NCBI RefSeq assembly: GCF_009362735.1
Contig: NZ_WHNP01000030.1
Location: 45,844 to 109,843, forward strand
Direction of reading: 5' to 3'
DNA: 64,000 nucleotides
Source of the DNA: Paraburkholderia franconis
GTDB lineage: Bacteria > Pseudomonadota > Gammaproteobacteria > Burkholderiales > Burkholderiaceae
Below, in pieces: positions 1 to 7,872 of the stretch (position 1 is the stretch's first letter; each line of letters opens with the position of its first letter). The position numbers and the translations under genes are program-made. A model generated the notes under the pieces. The model saw only the letters and a program-made list of their open reading frames with translations, did no database searches and had not been told where the DNA came from.

Positions 1-809
1 TTTCCCGTCGAATCCTTGCCGTCTATTTCGTTGATGATCGAGTCGACGTGGAAGTTATCGAAGATCTCCGTGTTCTGATAGGCATCGGTATAGTCCTTGC
101 CTGTCGCCGGATTGATCGAATTGATTTCAGTGCGGGAAAGATCGTCGACACCACGGCCGGAGGGTCCATTCAACCAGTCATAACCCCACGCGTGCTTGTC
201 GGCCCATGCAGTGCGCGAGTCGCGCACGTGCTGCTTCACGACTTCGAAAATCGTATTCGTCTTGATGTAGTCATGCGGATAAACGGGCACGCACTTGTTG
301 CCGACCTTCGCGTGCGGAATCGCATCGGGATTGAATGCGCCGCCGCCATCGAGATGAATCAGCGCCCCGCCGCCTTGCGCGTCGATACCCGTCGTTTCAT
401 CGAACACGACGTTCCAGCCTTGCTTGCCCGTGCAACCGGTATCCGCAGGCGCGTACAAGGTGCGGTCGTAGGACACGTCATAGAAGAGCCCTGCCGACTT
501 CGGTGATCCGCCCGTGACCAGCGCGGCGAGACCCGGGAATGAGTCCGATAAGCCCGGCGTATAGGCATTCGTATAAGTCACACCCGACTTCGCCAGCAGC
601 GCGAGGTTCGGGCAAGTATTCGCGCCGATGCATCGCGCCACGTCCTGCTCATGCAAACCATCGACACTGATCAGCAGCACATGCTTGATTGCATTGCCCT
701 GGTTGCCTTGATCATGATCTTGCGCGTTGTCCGCTTGCGCGGCCCCTGCCGGCAAAATCACCGAACCCAATAAGGCACCCGCTCCAACCCATCTGAAGAG
801 ACGATTCAT
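1..809 (-). CDS. Exported phosphodiesterase / nucleotide pyrophosphatase-like protein (partial)
   Basis: The gene starts at 809 and runs off the left edge, so only the first 269 codons are visible. It opens with a signal peptide (MNRLFRWVGAGALLG, cleavage likely after the AQA near residue 26) and a hydrophilic linker. The segment HVLLISVDGLHE supplies Asp50, the usual first metal ligand of the alkaline phosphatase superfamily. SDSFPGLAALVTG places Ser90 where type I phosphodiesterases carry the nucleophilic Thr/Ser. The protein is therefore probably a periplasmic or secreted metal-dependent phosphodiesterase. The remaining metal ligands lie outside the window, so the subfamily and substrate cannot be set. 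No partner gene lies close to its 5' end. Confidence 0.72.
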   Translation of the reverse strand, partial: MNRLFRWVGAGALLGSVILPAGAAQADNAQDHDQGNQGNAIKHVLLISVDGLHEQDVARCIGANTCPNLALLAKSGVTYTNAYTPGLSDSFPGLAALVTGGSPKSAGLFYDVSYDRTLYAPADTGCTGKQGWNVVFDETTGIDAQGGGALIHLDGGGAFNPDAIPHAKVGNKCVPVYPHDYIKTNTIFEVVKQHVRDSRTAWADKHAWGYDWLNGPSGRGVDDLSRTEINSINPATGKDYTDAYQNTEIFDNFHVDSIINEIDGKDSTG

Positions 810-1040
810 TGTTCACCTCGCGTGATGTCCAGTCCAGATTACCAATCGTTACGGCAGCGGTAATGTGCACGTTCAATGCGACCTCACGATGAAGCGCGGC
901 TTTCGTTTTGCCCCAGGGTTGAGAATAGAAATCAGATTATCGAGTCCGGAAACTGGCTTTGATTTGCGTCCGCATTTCGCAGCCATTCGTGATTTTCTCG
1001 TCATCGCATGAATGCGATTGAAGTAAACAGAGAACCCGGC

Positions 1041-1199
1041 TTACCTCCGCACGCGCGAAAAACGACACCAGCTATGATGATCGAGATTTTTCAGTAATTC
1101 CGCGCGCAATCGCTCGCGACGGTAGTGCTGCACCATCGACAGCAACGCAAACAGCAGCACGGACGCGCCTAGCGCGATTGCAATCCATGTTTCGTTCAT
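1041..1199 (-). CDS. Small single-pass membrane protein, 52 aa
   Basis: This short reading frame begins with ATG at 1199 behind a clear Shine-Dalgarno sequence (AGGGGA, six bases upstream). It encodes a protein starting MNETWIAIALGASVLLFALL. Residues 5-22 form one hydrophobic membrane segment. A basic juxtamembrane run (HYRRERLRAELL) and a short His/Arg-rich tail (LDHHSWCRFSRVRR) follow. The layout predicts a small inner-membrane protein with a cytoplasmic positive tail. I do not recognise a family. The ribosome site and the sensible topology support a real gene; conservation is untested. It stands alone, about 230 bases from the phosphodiesterase and about 300 from phaB. Confidence 0.55.
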   Translation of the reverse strand: MNETWIAIALGASVLLFALLSMVQHYRRERLRAELLKNLDHHSWCRFSRVRR

Positions 1200-1500
1200 T
1201 GCTATCCCCTGTAGCAAACACTCTCGCAGTACTTTGCCGCACGGTCAAAGCGGGCATTGACCCGACTTCGGACAGTTAGCGGCGTTCGTGCACTGCTCGA
1301 ATACGAGTTCGCGGTATCGGCCCGCATCACGATCTGCGGGTGTCCGTGGCCCGAAAGTCCGGTTCACGACGACGACTCGGTTCGTGCACCGGCATTGATA
1401 CAACTGTTGTTTTGTCTCCACCACTTCTTCCTTCTTGACAGGCCCTCGGTCCGCTTTATTCGCTTCGGGCGGGGCCTTTGCTCTAGACGCTTTCTTTCGA
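1200..1500. other. Intergenic stretch without a recognisable gene
   Basis: Apart from the ribosome site of the small membrane protein at its left end, I see no convincing gene, repeat or strong terminator here. The overlapping frames read like shadows and lack ribosome sites. Confidence 0.5.
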
Positions 1501-2244
1501 TCAGTTCATATGCTGGCCGCCATTCACGGCCAGATTTGCACCCGTGATGAATCCCGCGTCGTCCGAGCAGAGGAACGCGACGAGCGCGGCCACTTCTTCC
1601 GGCTTGCCGAGACGGCCAGCGGGAATCTGCGGGAGGATCCTGGTGTCGAGGACTTCCTGCGGAATGGCCGTGACCATCTTCGTTGCGAGATAACCGGGTG
1701 AAATCGTGTTGACGGTCACGCCCTTGCGCGCCACTTCGAGCGCCAGCGACTTCGTGAAGCCGTGCATGCCCGCTTTCGCCGCTGCGTAGTTGGTCTGCCC
1801 GACCGAGCCCTTCGAGCCATTCACCGAAGAAATGTTGATCACGCGTCCCCAGCCGCGCTCCACCATCATTTCGCACAGCGGCTTCGTCATGTTGAAGACG
1901 GAATCGAGATTCGTGCGCATGACGGCGTCCCAGTTCACCTTGTCGAGCTTGCGCAGCGTCATGTCGCGCGTGATGCCGGCATTGTTCACGAGGATGTCGA
2001 CGGGACCGATCTCTGCCGTAATCTTCGCCACGCACTCGTGACACGAGTCATAGTCGGCGACATCGACGGGAACGGCATAGAATGCGCGGCCAGCCTTTTC
2101 CATTGCGGCAAGCCACTCGTCCGCACCCTTGTTGCTCGGCGAATACGTAACGATCACGCGATAGCCGGCGTCGTGCAGACGAATACTGATGGCCTCGCCA
2201 AGACCGCCCATGCCACCCGTTACCAAAGCAATTCGATTAGTCAT
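1501..2244 (-). CDS. phaB: Acetoacetyl-CoA reductase (NADPH), polyhydroxyalkanoate synthesis
   Basis: This is a 247-residue classical short-chain dehydrogenase. The Rossmann motif TGGMGGLG is at residues 9-16, NNAG at 87-90, and the catalytic Ser139/140-Tyr153-Lys157 set lies in NISSVNGS and YAAAK. Length and sequence fit PhaB/PhbB, which reduces acetoacetyl-CoA to (R)-3-hydroxybutyryl-CoA for PHA polymerisation in the cytoplasm. I chose ATG 2244 because AGGTG lies about six bases upstream; a GTG at 2253 would add three residues. The phasin-like gene upstream on the same strand supports a PHA role, but phaA and phaC are absent, so this may be an accessory paralogue. A related SDR such as FabG is the alternative. 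Confidence 0.85.
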   Translation of the reverse strand: MTNRIALVTGGMGGLGEAISIRLHDAGYRVIVTYSPSNKGADEWLAAMEKAGRAFYAVPVDVADYDSCHECVAKITAEIGPVDILVNNAGITRDMTLRKLDKVNWDAVMRTNLDSVFNMTKPLCEMMVERGWGRVINISSVNGSKGSVGQTNYAAAKAGMHGFTKSLALEVARKGVTVNTISPGYLATKMVTAIPQEVLDTRILPQIPAGRLGKPEEVAALVAFLCSDDAGFITGANLAVNGGQHMN

Positions 2245-2601
2245 CCTTTGCACCTATCAGACATTCATTGCGAAACTTCCCGATCGTCAATGACTGGTTC
2301 GCAGTTGCAGCCGTTGACTGGTCTCCCCGACTGATCCTTTTATTCCGGCCGTTCGCTTTGCATTGGCCTGCGCGTTCGCTATTCGTTGCGACGTCGCGTG
2401 TCGGTGGTTGCTGCGGCGTGAGCCGCGCGCATCGGTTGATTCGAAAGAGCCCATCGAGCCGTTTCCGGCTCGCGGACCGCTTCTGATATCTGCTTCTGGT
2501 AATTCGCAATCAAATTGCACTGCGTGAATAGGCAATACATGATGCGTGTGTCATGCAGGCGACACCGCGTGCATTGCGCAAGCAACGCAGGATTCGTAGT
2601 A
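2245..2601. other. Intergenic stretch between phaB and the phasin gene
   Basis: No convincing gene is seen. The right part (2460-2600) is AT-richer than its surroundings and may hold the phaB promoter, but I find no clear -35/-10 pair. The overlapping short frames have no ribosome sites and no recognisable product. Confidence 0.45.
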
Positions 2602-3120
2602 TTAATCGACAACCGCCTTGCGGGGACGGCTGGTAGGCACGGGACGGTCGGCGCGCGCGGCCGCGATCGCCTGTTCGGTTTCCTGCCGGGCAGCTGCTTC
2701 GGAATTCGGCGCTGCCGACAGCATCGTCTGGAATACCGACGTCAGCGGCACCGAGGCTGCATTGGCGCGGCATTGGAACGCTTCCACGATGGACCGCGCC
2801 AGTACTTCATTCTTCCCGGCCTGCGCGTGCGCCACGTCCTGCAGGCTGCCGTTCAGGCGCGAAACGATGCGGCCCAATTCGGTGCTGTAGTCCGCAAATA
2901 GTCTTACCAGTTCGCTCGCCGTATTCCATTGAAATGCGGTGCGAGTACTGCCGATCGTGCTCAGGCTTTTCAGTACCTCGTTGTTCGCGGCGCTGATCGT
3001 GCGCAGATTGAGTTCCGCGACCGATTGCAGTTCCTGAACGACGGGATTGGCCCACGCGTTGAGAGCGGAGATTCCCGACTCCCACGCCGAAATGACACCT
3101 TCGGAATTCCGAATGCTCAT
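2602..3120 (-). CDS. Phasin family (PHA granule-associated) protein
   Basis: The gene encodes 172 residues with no signal peptide or membrane segment. The sequence is almost entirely amphipathic helix: an N-terminal part with SAWESGISALNAWANP, a central run LVRLFADYSTELGRIVSRLNG, and an Ala-rich C-terminal tail ending PTSRPRKAVVD. This matches the size and helical character of phasins, which coat PHA granules. The nearby reductase on the same strand supports the call. No catalytic motif exists in this family, so the assignment rests on size, composition and context; a generic helical stress protein is possible. Confidence 0.6.
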   Translation of the reverse strand: MSIRNSEGVISAWESGISALNAWANPVVQELQSVAELNLRTISAANNEVLKSLSTIGSTRTAFQWNTASELVRLFADYSTELGRIVSRLNGSLQDVAHAQAGKNEVLARSIVEAFQCRANAASVPLTSVFQTMLSAAPNSEAAARQETEQAIAAARADRPVPTSRPRKAVVD

Positions 3121-3503
3121 TGACGAGACTCCATTAGTATTACTAAGTCCTTAGATGTCGCATGCACAGCGGGGCCGCACTGTGTCATGCGATTCGCATG
3201 AGTGTTCGTAATTAAGTGGTTGCTTGTGCGAAGCACCATTAGAACCGACATTCTAAACACATCATTTGACAATTTTTAAACAGTCTTGTCGGTAGTTACC
3301 CTGGGTTGTCGCTTGGCGTTTCTAGCGTTCTCGCGATCGAACCCCTAAACCGCATCGCTTGCCGTACGAGTGCTCAGCAACCATTTACCTCACAACGTGA
3401 TATACACTGGAAACGGCGAGGGTTCATCTCGCGCCGAAGGACGGCAATGTCAGGGGCCCTCGGAAGTGACTTTCGAATGGCCCGTGAGTGAGGGAGTCTC
3501 AAA
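3121..3503. other. Divergent promoter region, phasin / universal stress protein
   Basis: This 383-base gap separates two genes pointing away from each other. It is AT-rich around 3200-3300 and contains TTGACA at about 3266, a good -35 for rightward transcription, but the -10 at normal spacing is poor. A GAGGGAG ribosome site precedes the stress-protein gene near 3488. No gene was recognised. Confidence 0.4.
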
Positions 3504-3950
3504 GTGATCCCGTTCAAACGCATTCTGCTGTGCTACGACGGCACGCCCGAAGGACGTCGTGCGCTTCGCAGTGGAGCCGCGCTTGCACATCAGCTCGGAG
3601 CCGAAACGCATCTGCTTTCGGTCGTGGATTCGTCGTGGTGGTCGAGCGGGTACGACGTTCTTTCTTCGATGGCCTTCGAAATCGACGAGCAGGCCGCACG
3701 CAACGTCTTGAGCGACGGCATCGAGCGGTTATCGGCGTGCGGCGTGAACGCGACGGGACATTTCTGCGTAGGCGACCCCGTTGATCGCATTGCGACGATG
3801 GCCGACAAACTTCGCGCCGACCTCATCGTGATCGGACATCATCACCTCGGACCTTTCGCGCGCTGGTGGACGGGCGAGCGGCATGCGCAACTGCTGGATC
3901 GCGTCGGTTGCGGCATTCTCTTCGAAGTTTCGCCGGATAGCGCTCCATGA
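3504..3950 (+). CDS. Universal stress protein UspA family, 148 aa
   Basis: A single Usp domain fills the protein. It begins FKRILLCYDGTPEGRRALR, the usual first strand and Asp/Gly turn, and has VGDPVDRIATMADKLRADLIVIGHHH in its second half. The ATP-binding motif normally reads G-2x-G-9x-G-S/T. Here the region is GHHHLGPFARWWTGER, where the spacing is altered and Ser/Thr is replaced by Glu, so nucleotide binding may be lost. The start is GTG 3504 behind GAGGGAG. A second Usp gene at 4567 and the DUF1840 gene between them make a small stress cluster. The cytoplasmic role is probably survival during stress, but the target is unknown. Confidence 0.85.
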   Translation: MIPFKRILLCYDGTPEGRRALRSGAALAHQLGAETHLLSVVDSSWWSSGYDVLSSMAFEIDEQAARNVLSDGIERLSACGVNATGHFCVGDPVDRIATMADKLRADLIVIGHHHLGPFARWWTGERHAQLLDRVGCGILFEVSPDSAP

Positions 3951-3977
3951 ATCGCCACGGGGCACGCACAACGGGTG

Positions 3978-4286
3978 CTAAAGCCCCCACAGAATATCGG
4001 CGTCCTGCCGCTTTGCTTCGCGCAGCATGTCGAGAAACGGCCATGCGCGTTGTGAGAGACCCGGCTTGTGATGATCGGCATGGGATGCCGGCGTTTCGTA
4101 GACCGTACCGGACTGAGCATCGTCTTCGATTGCAGCTTCGAGACGCCGGATCGCTTCCGGCAAATCGTCATGCACGATCACACCCTGACGGTCGAGACGC
4201 TTGCCGATCAACCCGAGCAGATACTGCGCGAGGTCGCGAAGCATGACGACATCCGGTGTTGCTGGTGACTGGAAGGTGACGAGCAA
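3978..4286 (-). CDS. DUF1840 domain-containing protein, 102 aa
   Basis: The protein starts MLVTFQSPATPDVVMLRDLA and contains LLGLIGKRLDRQGVIVHDDLPEAIRRLEAAIEDD, which I recognise as the DUF1840 family of small beta-proteobacterial proteins. The natural start is TTG 4286, preceded by a strong AGGGGAG site. Starting further upstream would add residues not found in the family. The length of about 100 residues is normal. The function is unknown. The gene lies convergent to the preceding Usp gene with a 27-base gap. Confidence 0.75.
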   Translation of the reverse strand: MLVTFQSPATPDVVMLRDLAQYLLGLIGKRLDRQGVIVHDDLPEAIRRLEAAIEDDAQSGTVYETPASHADHHKPGLSQRAWPFLDMLREAKRQDADILWGL

Positions 4287-4566
4287 GGCTACTCCCCTGT
4301 AAAAAAGCAGGGCCTTCGTAGCGGTTGCCTTGATGCGGAGACTGCTCTCTTCTCCATGGAGGTATTGGATCTTGCCGTGCGGACTATTCCCGTCCGTACC
4401 GACAGCAAAGTCCCCGCTCATCCGACAGCCGCTCGAAGGCTTCATTTCATTTTATATCATGTTGTGATCCATTCAAGCGGGCATGGATATGACGCTTCAA
4501 CGCGCGTCCGTTGCTCAGACGTAAGCACGCGGCGAAAAGGCGGGGGTACCGAAGCACGCGTTGCGT

Positions 4567-5052
4567 TCAGAAGAACGAGGCGTCTTCCGTCGAACGTTGT
4601 TCGCTCTTTGTGCGACGCTTCTTCACCGACGCCGGATCGCGCACGATCGTCACGGCACACGGCGCATAGGCAAGCACCTGGCGCGCGACCGAGCCGATCA
4701 GCCAGCGGTCGAACGGCGTGTGTCCGCGATGGCCGACGACGAGATGATCGATACCGTGCTGCTCGGTGTAGAGCACGATCTCCTTCGCCGGCTGCCCGAC
4801 CACGAGATCGAATTCGGCCTGTTCGCCGGAGGACGCGAGCTTCGCCTTGATGTCGTCGAGCACTTCATTGGCGTGGCGCAACTCGTAGTCGATCATTTCC
4901 TTTCTTTCCAGCTCTATCGCACCCCAATCGGGCGCGCGCGCCACGACGAGAACGTGCAACCGCGCGTCGAAGCGCTTCGCGAGATCGACCGCGAAAGTGA
5001 CGGCATGTCGCGCGGACGGCGACCCGTCATAGCCTACGAGTACGTTCTGCAT
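4567..5052 (-). CDS. Universal stress protein UspA family, 161 aa
   Basis: One Usp domain spans residues 1-145, followed by a basic tail (VKKRRTKSEQRS). The start MQNVLVGYDGSPSARHAVTF and the motif VVGHRGHTPFDRWLIGSV give the complete G-2x-G-9x-G-S ATP-binding signature, unlike the neighbour at 3504. It is therefore expected to bind ATP. It is probably a cytoplasmic stress-survival protein. The gene stands on the minus strand about 280 bases from the DUF1840 gene. Confidence 0.88.
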   Translation of the reverse strand: MQNVLVGYDGSPSARHAVTFAVDLAKRFDARLHVLVVARAPDWGAIELERKEMIDYELRHANEVLDDIKAKLASSGEQAEFDLVVGQPAKEIVLYTEQHGIDHLVVGHRGHTPFDRWLIGSVARQVLAYAPCAVTIVRDPASVKKRRTKSEQRSTEDASFF

Positions 5053-5191
5053 GATCTGCTCCCATCGGGTTCGAGCCGGAAGAGGCTTCGCTTGACCAGC
5101 GTCCGTTCATCGATTCCGTGCAAGCGCATTTGATTATGTCCATGGCTTGCCGCATGACTCGTTGCGGAAGGCGCCGACGCTTGCGGCCGGA

Positions 5192-5377
5192 TCAGTTGTC
5201 GTCGCTTCGGCTCGGAAGATGCTCGTGAGGCACAGGCTCGGCCGCGTCGGCATCGACCCGATCGGCGTCTTTGGTTTTCGCCGGGGCGTGCGCGGCCGCT
5301 TTGCGCTTCGTGCCGGTTGGGGATTGCGCGGGGTCGAGAGGCTTGTCAGTCGGCTCAGCGGACGGCTTGGAGGGCAT
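5192..5377 (-). CDS. Small Ala/Lys/Asp-rich hypothetical protein, 61 aa
   Basis: The sequence begins MPSKPSAEPTDKPLDPAQSP and is built almost entirely of A, P, K, D and E, with no hydrophobic core. It is predicted to be disordered and cytoplasmic. AGGAG seven bases before ATG 5377 supports translation. I know no function; it resembles small disordered proteins common in Burkholderia genomes. Confidence 0.5.
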   Translation of the reverse strand: MPSKPSAEPTDKPLDPAQSPTGTKRKAAAHAPAKTKDADRVDADAAEPVPHEHLPSRSDDN

Positions 5378-5554
5378 GGTGTACTCCTGAGCTGATGGAT
5401 ACTGTCATTACCATGATAGGACGCATTGAAGCTCCCCGGTTACATGCGTTTTGCGGCAGTGCGCAAATGACGAATCGAATAGACTAATCGCTCTCGCTCA
5501 TACGGCCTGATCGAACCCGATCCAGTCCCACCCATTTCCGACGAGGACACATCT

Positions 5555-6634
5555 ATGACCCGTAACTACCGCATCGCAGTGATTCCCGGCGACGGCATCG
5601 GCAAGGAAGTGATGCCCGAAGCGCTGCGTGCGCTCGACATCGTCAGCAAGCGCTACGGCATCGGCCTCACGTATCAGCACATCGAGTGGGCCAGTTGCGA
5701 CTACTACGCCCAGCACGGCCAGATGATGCCGGACGACTGGAAGGCGCAGCTCGATGGCGTCGATGCGATCCTGTTCGGTGCGGTCGGATGGCCCGCCACC
5801 GTGCCCGATCACATCTCGCTGTGGGGCTCGCTGCTCAAGTTCCGCCGCGAGTTCGACCAGTACATCAACCTGCGTCCGGCGCGTCTGTTCGATGGCGTGC
5901 CGTCGCCGCTCGCTGGCCGCAAGGCGGGCGACATCGACTTCATGATCGTGCGCGAGAACACGGAGGGCGAGTATTCGTCGGTGGGCGGCACGATGTTCGA
6001 AGGCACCGAGCGCGAATTCGTGATGCAGCAGTCGATCTTCACGCGCAAAGGCTCCGAGCGCGTGCTGAAGTTCGCATTCGATCTCGCGCAGCGCCGTGCG
6101 AAGAAGATCACAGTGGCGACGAAGAGCAACGGCATCTCGATCAGCATGCCGTGGTGGGACGCGCGCGCCGCCGAAATGGCCGCGCGTTATCCCGACGTCG
6201 CGTGGGACAAACAGCACATCGACATTCTGTGCGCGCGTTTCGTGCTGAACCCCGACCGCTTCGACGTGGTGGTCGCGACCAATCTGTTCGGCGACATCCT
6301 CTCGGATCTAGGCCCAGCCTGCACGGGCACGATCGGCATTGCGCCGTCGGCGAACATGAACCCCGAACGCGCGTTCCCGTCGCTGTTCGAACCCGTGCAC
6401 GGCTCCGCGCCCGATATCGCGGGCAAGGGTATCGCCAATCCGGTCGCGATGATCTGGTCGGCAGCAATGATGCTCGACTTTCTCGGCAACGGACAGGGCA
6501 AGGAACGGGAAGCGCACGACGCGATTCTCGACGCCATCGAAGGTGTGCTGAAGGACGGCCCGCACACGGGTGATCTTGGCGGCAAGGCCAACACGGCGGA
6601 AGTGGGCGCCGCGATTGCGCATCGGCTTGCGTGA
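5555..6634 (+). CDS. ttuC: Tartrate dehydrogenase / D-malate dehydrogenase (decarboxylating)
   Basis: The 359-residue protein belongs to the isocitrate/isopropylmalate dehydrogenase family. It opens RIAVIPGDGIGKEV and has RENTEGEYSSVGG, the substrate-binding loop found in the TtuC/DmlA branch rather than in LeuB or Icd. FGDILSDLGPA carries the metal-binding Asp residues and FEPVHGSAPDIAGKGIANP the NAD-binding region. The enzyme oxidises tartrate or D-malate with NAD and Mn2+/Mg2+, giving oxaloglycolate or pyruvate plus CO2. A LysR gene follows on the same strand, resembling the dmlA-dmlR pairing. Whether tartrate or D-malate is the natural substrate cannot be read from the sequence. Confidence 0.87.
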   Translation: MTRNYRIAVIPGDGIGKEVMPEALRALDIVSKRYGIGLTYQHIEWASCDYYAQHGQMMPDDWKAQLDGVDAILFGAVGWPATVPDHISLWGSLLKFRREFDQYINLRPARLFDGVPSPLAGRKAGDIDFMIVRENTEGEYSSVGGTMFEGTEREFVMQQSIFTRKGSERVLKFAFDLAQRRAKKITVATKSNGISISMPWWDARAAEMAARYPDVAWDKQHIDILCARFVLNPDRFDVVVATNLFGDILSDLGPACTGTIGIAPSANMNPERAFPSLFEPVHGSAPDIAGKGIANPVAMIWSAAMMLDFLGNGQGKEREAHDAILDAIEGVLKDGPHTGDLGGKANTAEVGAAIAHRLA

Positions 6635-6801
6635 TTGCACCCGATTGAACTACATTCGCGCGCGAGTGCTCTTATGACAGAGGACGCGCGCCGGGAAAAT
6701 TGATTCGCGGCGGCGAATTCATCGACACGCGATCGCTCGCGCGCGGCAGGCGGCGGGCGCATCGCGACAGCGATTTCCAACCCGATGGATCGGGCATCAT
6801 C

Positions 6802-7773
6802 ATGCCAAGCCTTCGCAAGAAATTGCCCAGTGCCAATGCGCTGTTCGTGTTCGAAGCGGCCGCGCGCTGCCATAACTTCACGCATGCCGCGCAGGAACTC
6901 GATGTGAGCCAGCCGGCCGTGAGCCGCATGCTCGCACGCATGGAGGATCATATCGGCGTGCGTCTATTCGAACGCGTGCGCGGCGGCATCGAGTTGACGG
7001 AAAGCGGCAAGATTCTATATCGCGCGATTTCGGAAGGCTTCGATGGCATCGAAAATGCAATACGCGAAATCGAGGCCCGCGCGACGGGTGTCGAGCCGGT
7101 CATGCTGTCCGTATCGACGGGCTTCGCAACGCACTGGCTGATGCCGCGCACGAGCCGCGTGAGGCAGGCGTTCCCTCACATCGATTTGCGGTTTCAACTG
7201 ATTTGCGGACATAGCGACGGGCCGCTCAATGACGTGGATCTGGGCATACGCTTTCTGCTCGACAACGAGATCAACGAGAACGCCGTGTTCGTGATGCCGG
7301 AAACGTTGCTGCCCGTCTGCAATCAGCGCTATCTCGACACGGTTCGTACCGACGCCGGCCGCGCGCAAGGCGACACGCTGATCGTAACGGACGACGAACA
7401 GCACGACTGGCACGAACGCTTTAGCGCATTCATCGGAAATGGACGACGTATCGCGGGCACGATGAGCTTCGCCGATTACGCAAGCGCCGTGCAAGCCGCG
7501 CTGCTTGGCAAGGGCATCGCGCTCGGCAGGCTCGATGTCGTGTCGCATTGGCTCGCGCAAGGCGCTTTACTGCCCGCCGAACATGAAGTGATGGTGACAA
7601 ATTGGCGTTGCTGTCTTCTCACGCCGCCTAACAAACCGTTGCGGCAGATCGTAGCCAACCTGCGCGACTGGCTCATTGAAGAGACGCGCAACGATATGCG
7701 CACTGTCGCGAAGAGGTACCCCAAGCTCGGTTTGCAGGAGGCGATGAAGCAGACCGGGCTGAAGTTCGGCTAA
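6802..7773 (+). CDS. LysR-family transcriptional regulator
   Basis: The 323-residue protein has an N-terminal winged helix (residues 1-62) containing FTHAAQELDVSQPAVSRMLARMEDHIG and a C-terminal periplasmic-binding-like effector domain. It resembles the GcvA/DmlR group. I set the start at ATG 6802 because the helix-turn-helix then sits at the usual distance from the N-terminus. The earlier in-frame TTG at 6700 would add an unrelated Arg-rich stretch. Its position after the tartrate/D-malate dehydrogenase suggests control of that gene. The convergent MFS gene downstream could also belong to the regulon. Confidence 0.8.
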   Translation: MPSLRKKLPSANALFVFEAAARCHNFTHAAQELDVSQPAVSRMLARMEDHIGVRLFERVRGGIELTESGKILYRAISEGFDGIENAIREIEARATGVEPVMLSVSTGFATHWLMPRTSRVRQAFPHIDLRFQLICGHSDGPLNDVDLGIRFLLDNEINENAVFVMPETLLPVCNQRYLDTVRTDAGRAQGDTLIVTDDEQHDWHERFSAFIGNGRRIAGTMSFADYASAVQAALLGKGIALGRLDVVSHWLAQGALLPAEHEVMVTNWRCCLLTPPNKPLRQIVANLRDWLIEETRNDMRTVAKRYPKLGLQEAMKQTGLKFG

Positions 7774-7829
7774 GTGATGGCGCCTATCGGCGCGGATGCG
7801 AGCGAGCGCGTGTTTTTGGCCAAACGCGA

Positions 7830-7865
7830 AATGCCCGCAATCGGTCGAACTGAAATGCGGGCATT
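7830..7865. terminator. Possible bidirectional hairpin between convergent genes
   Basis: A perfect 10-bp inverted repeat (AATGCCCGCA at 7830-7839, TGCGGGCATT at 7856-7865) lies between the 3' ends of the LysR and MFS genes. The loop is 16 bases and neither side has a T-run, so its strength as a terminator is doubtful. Confidence 0.35.
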
Positions 7866-7872
7866 CAGAAGA

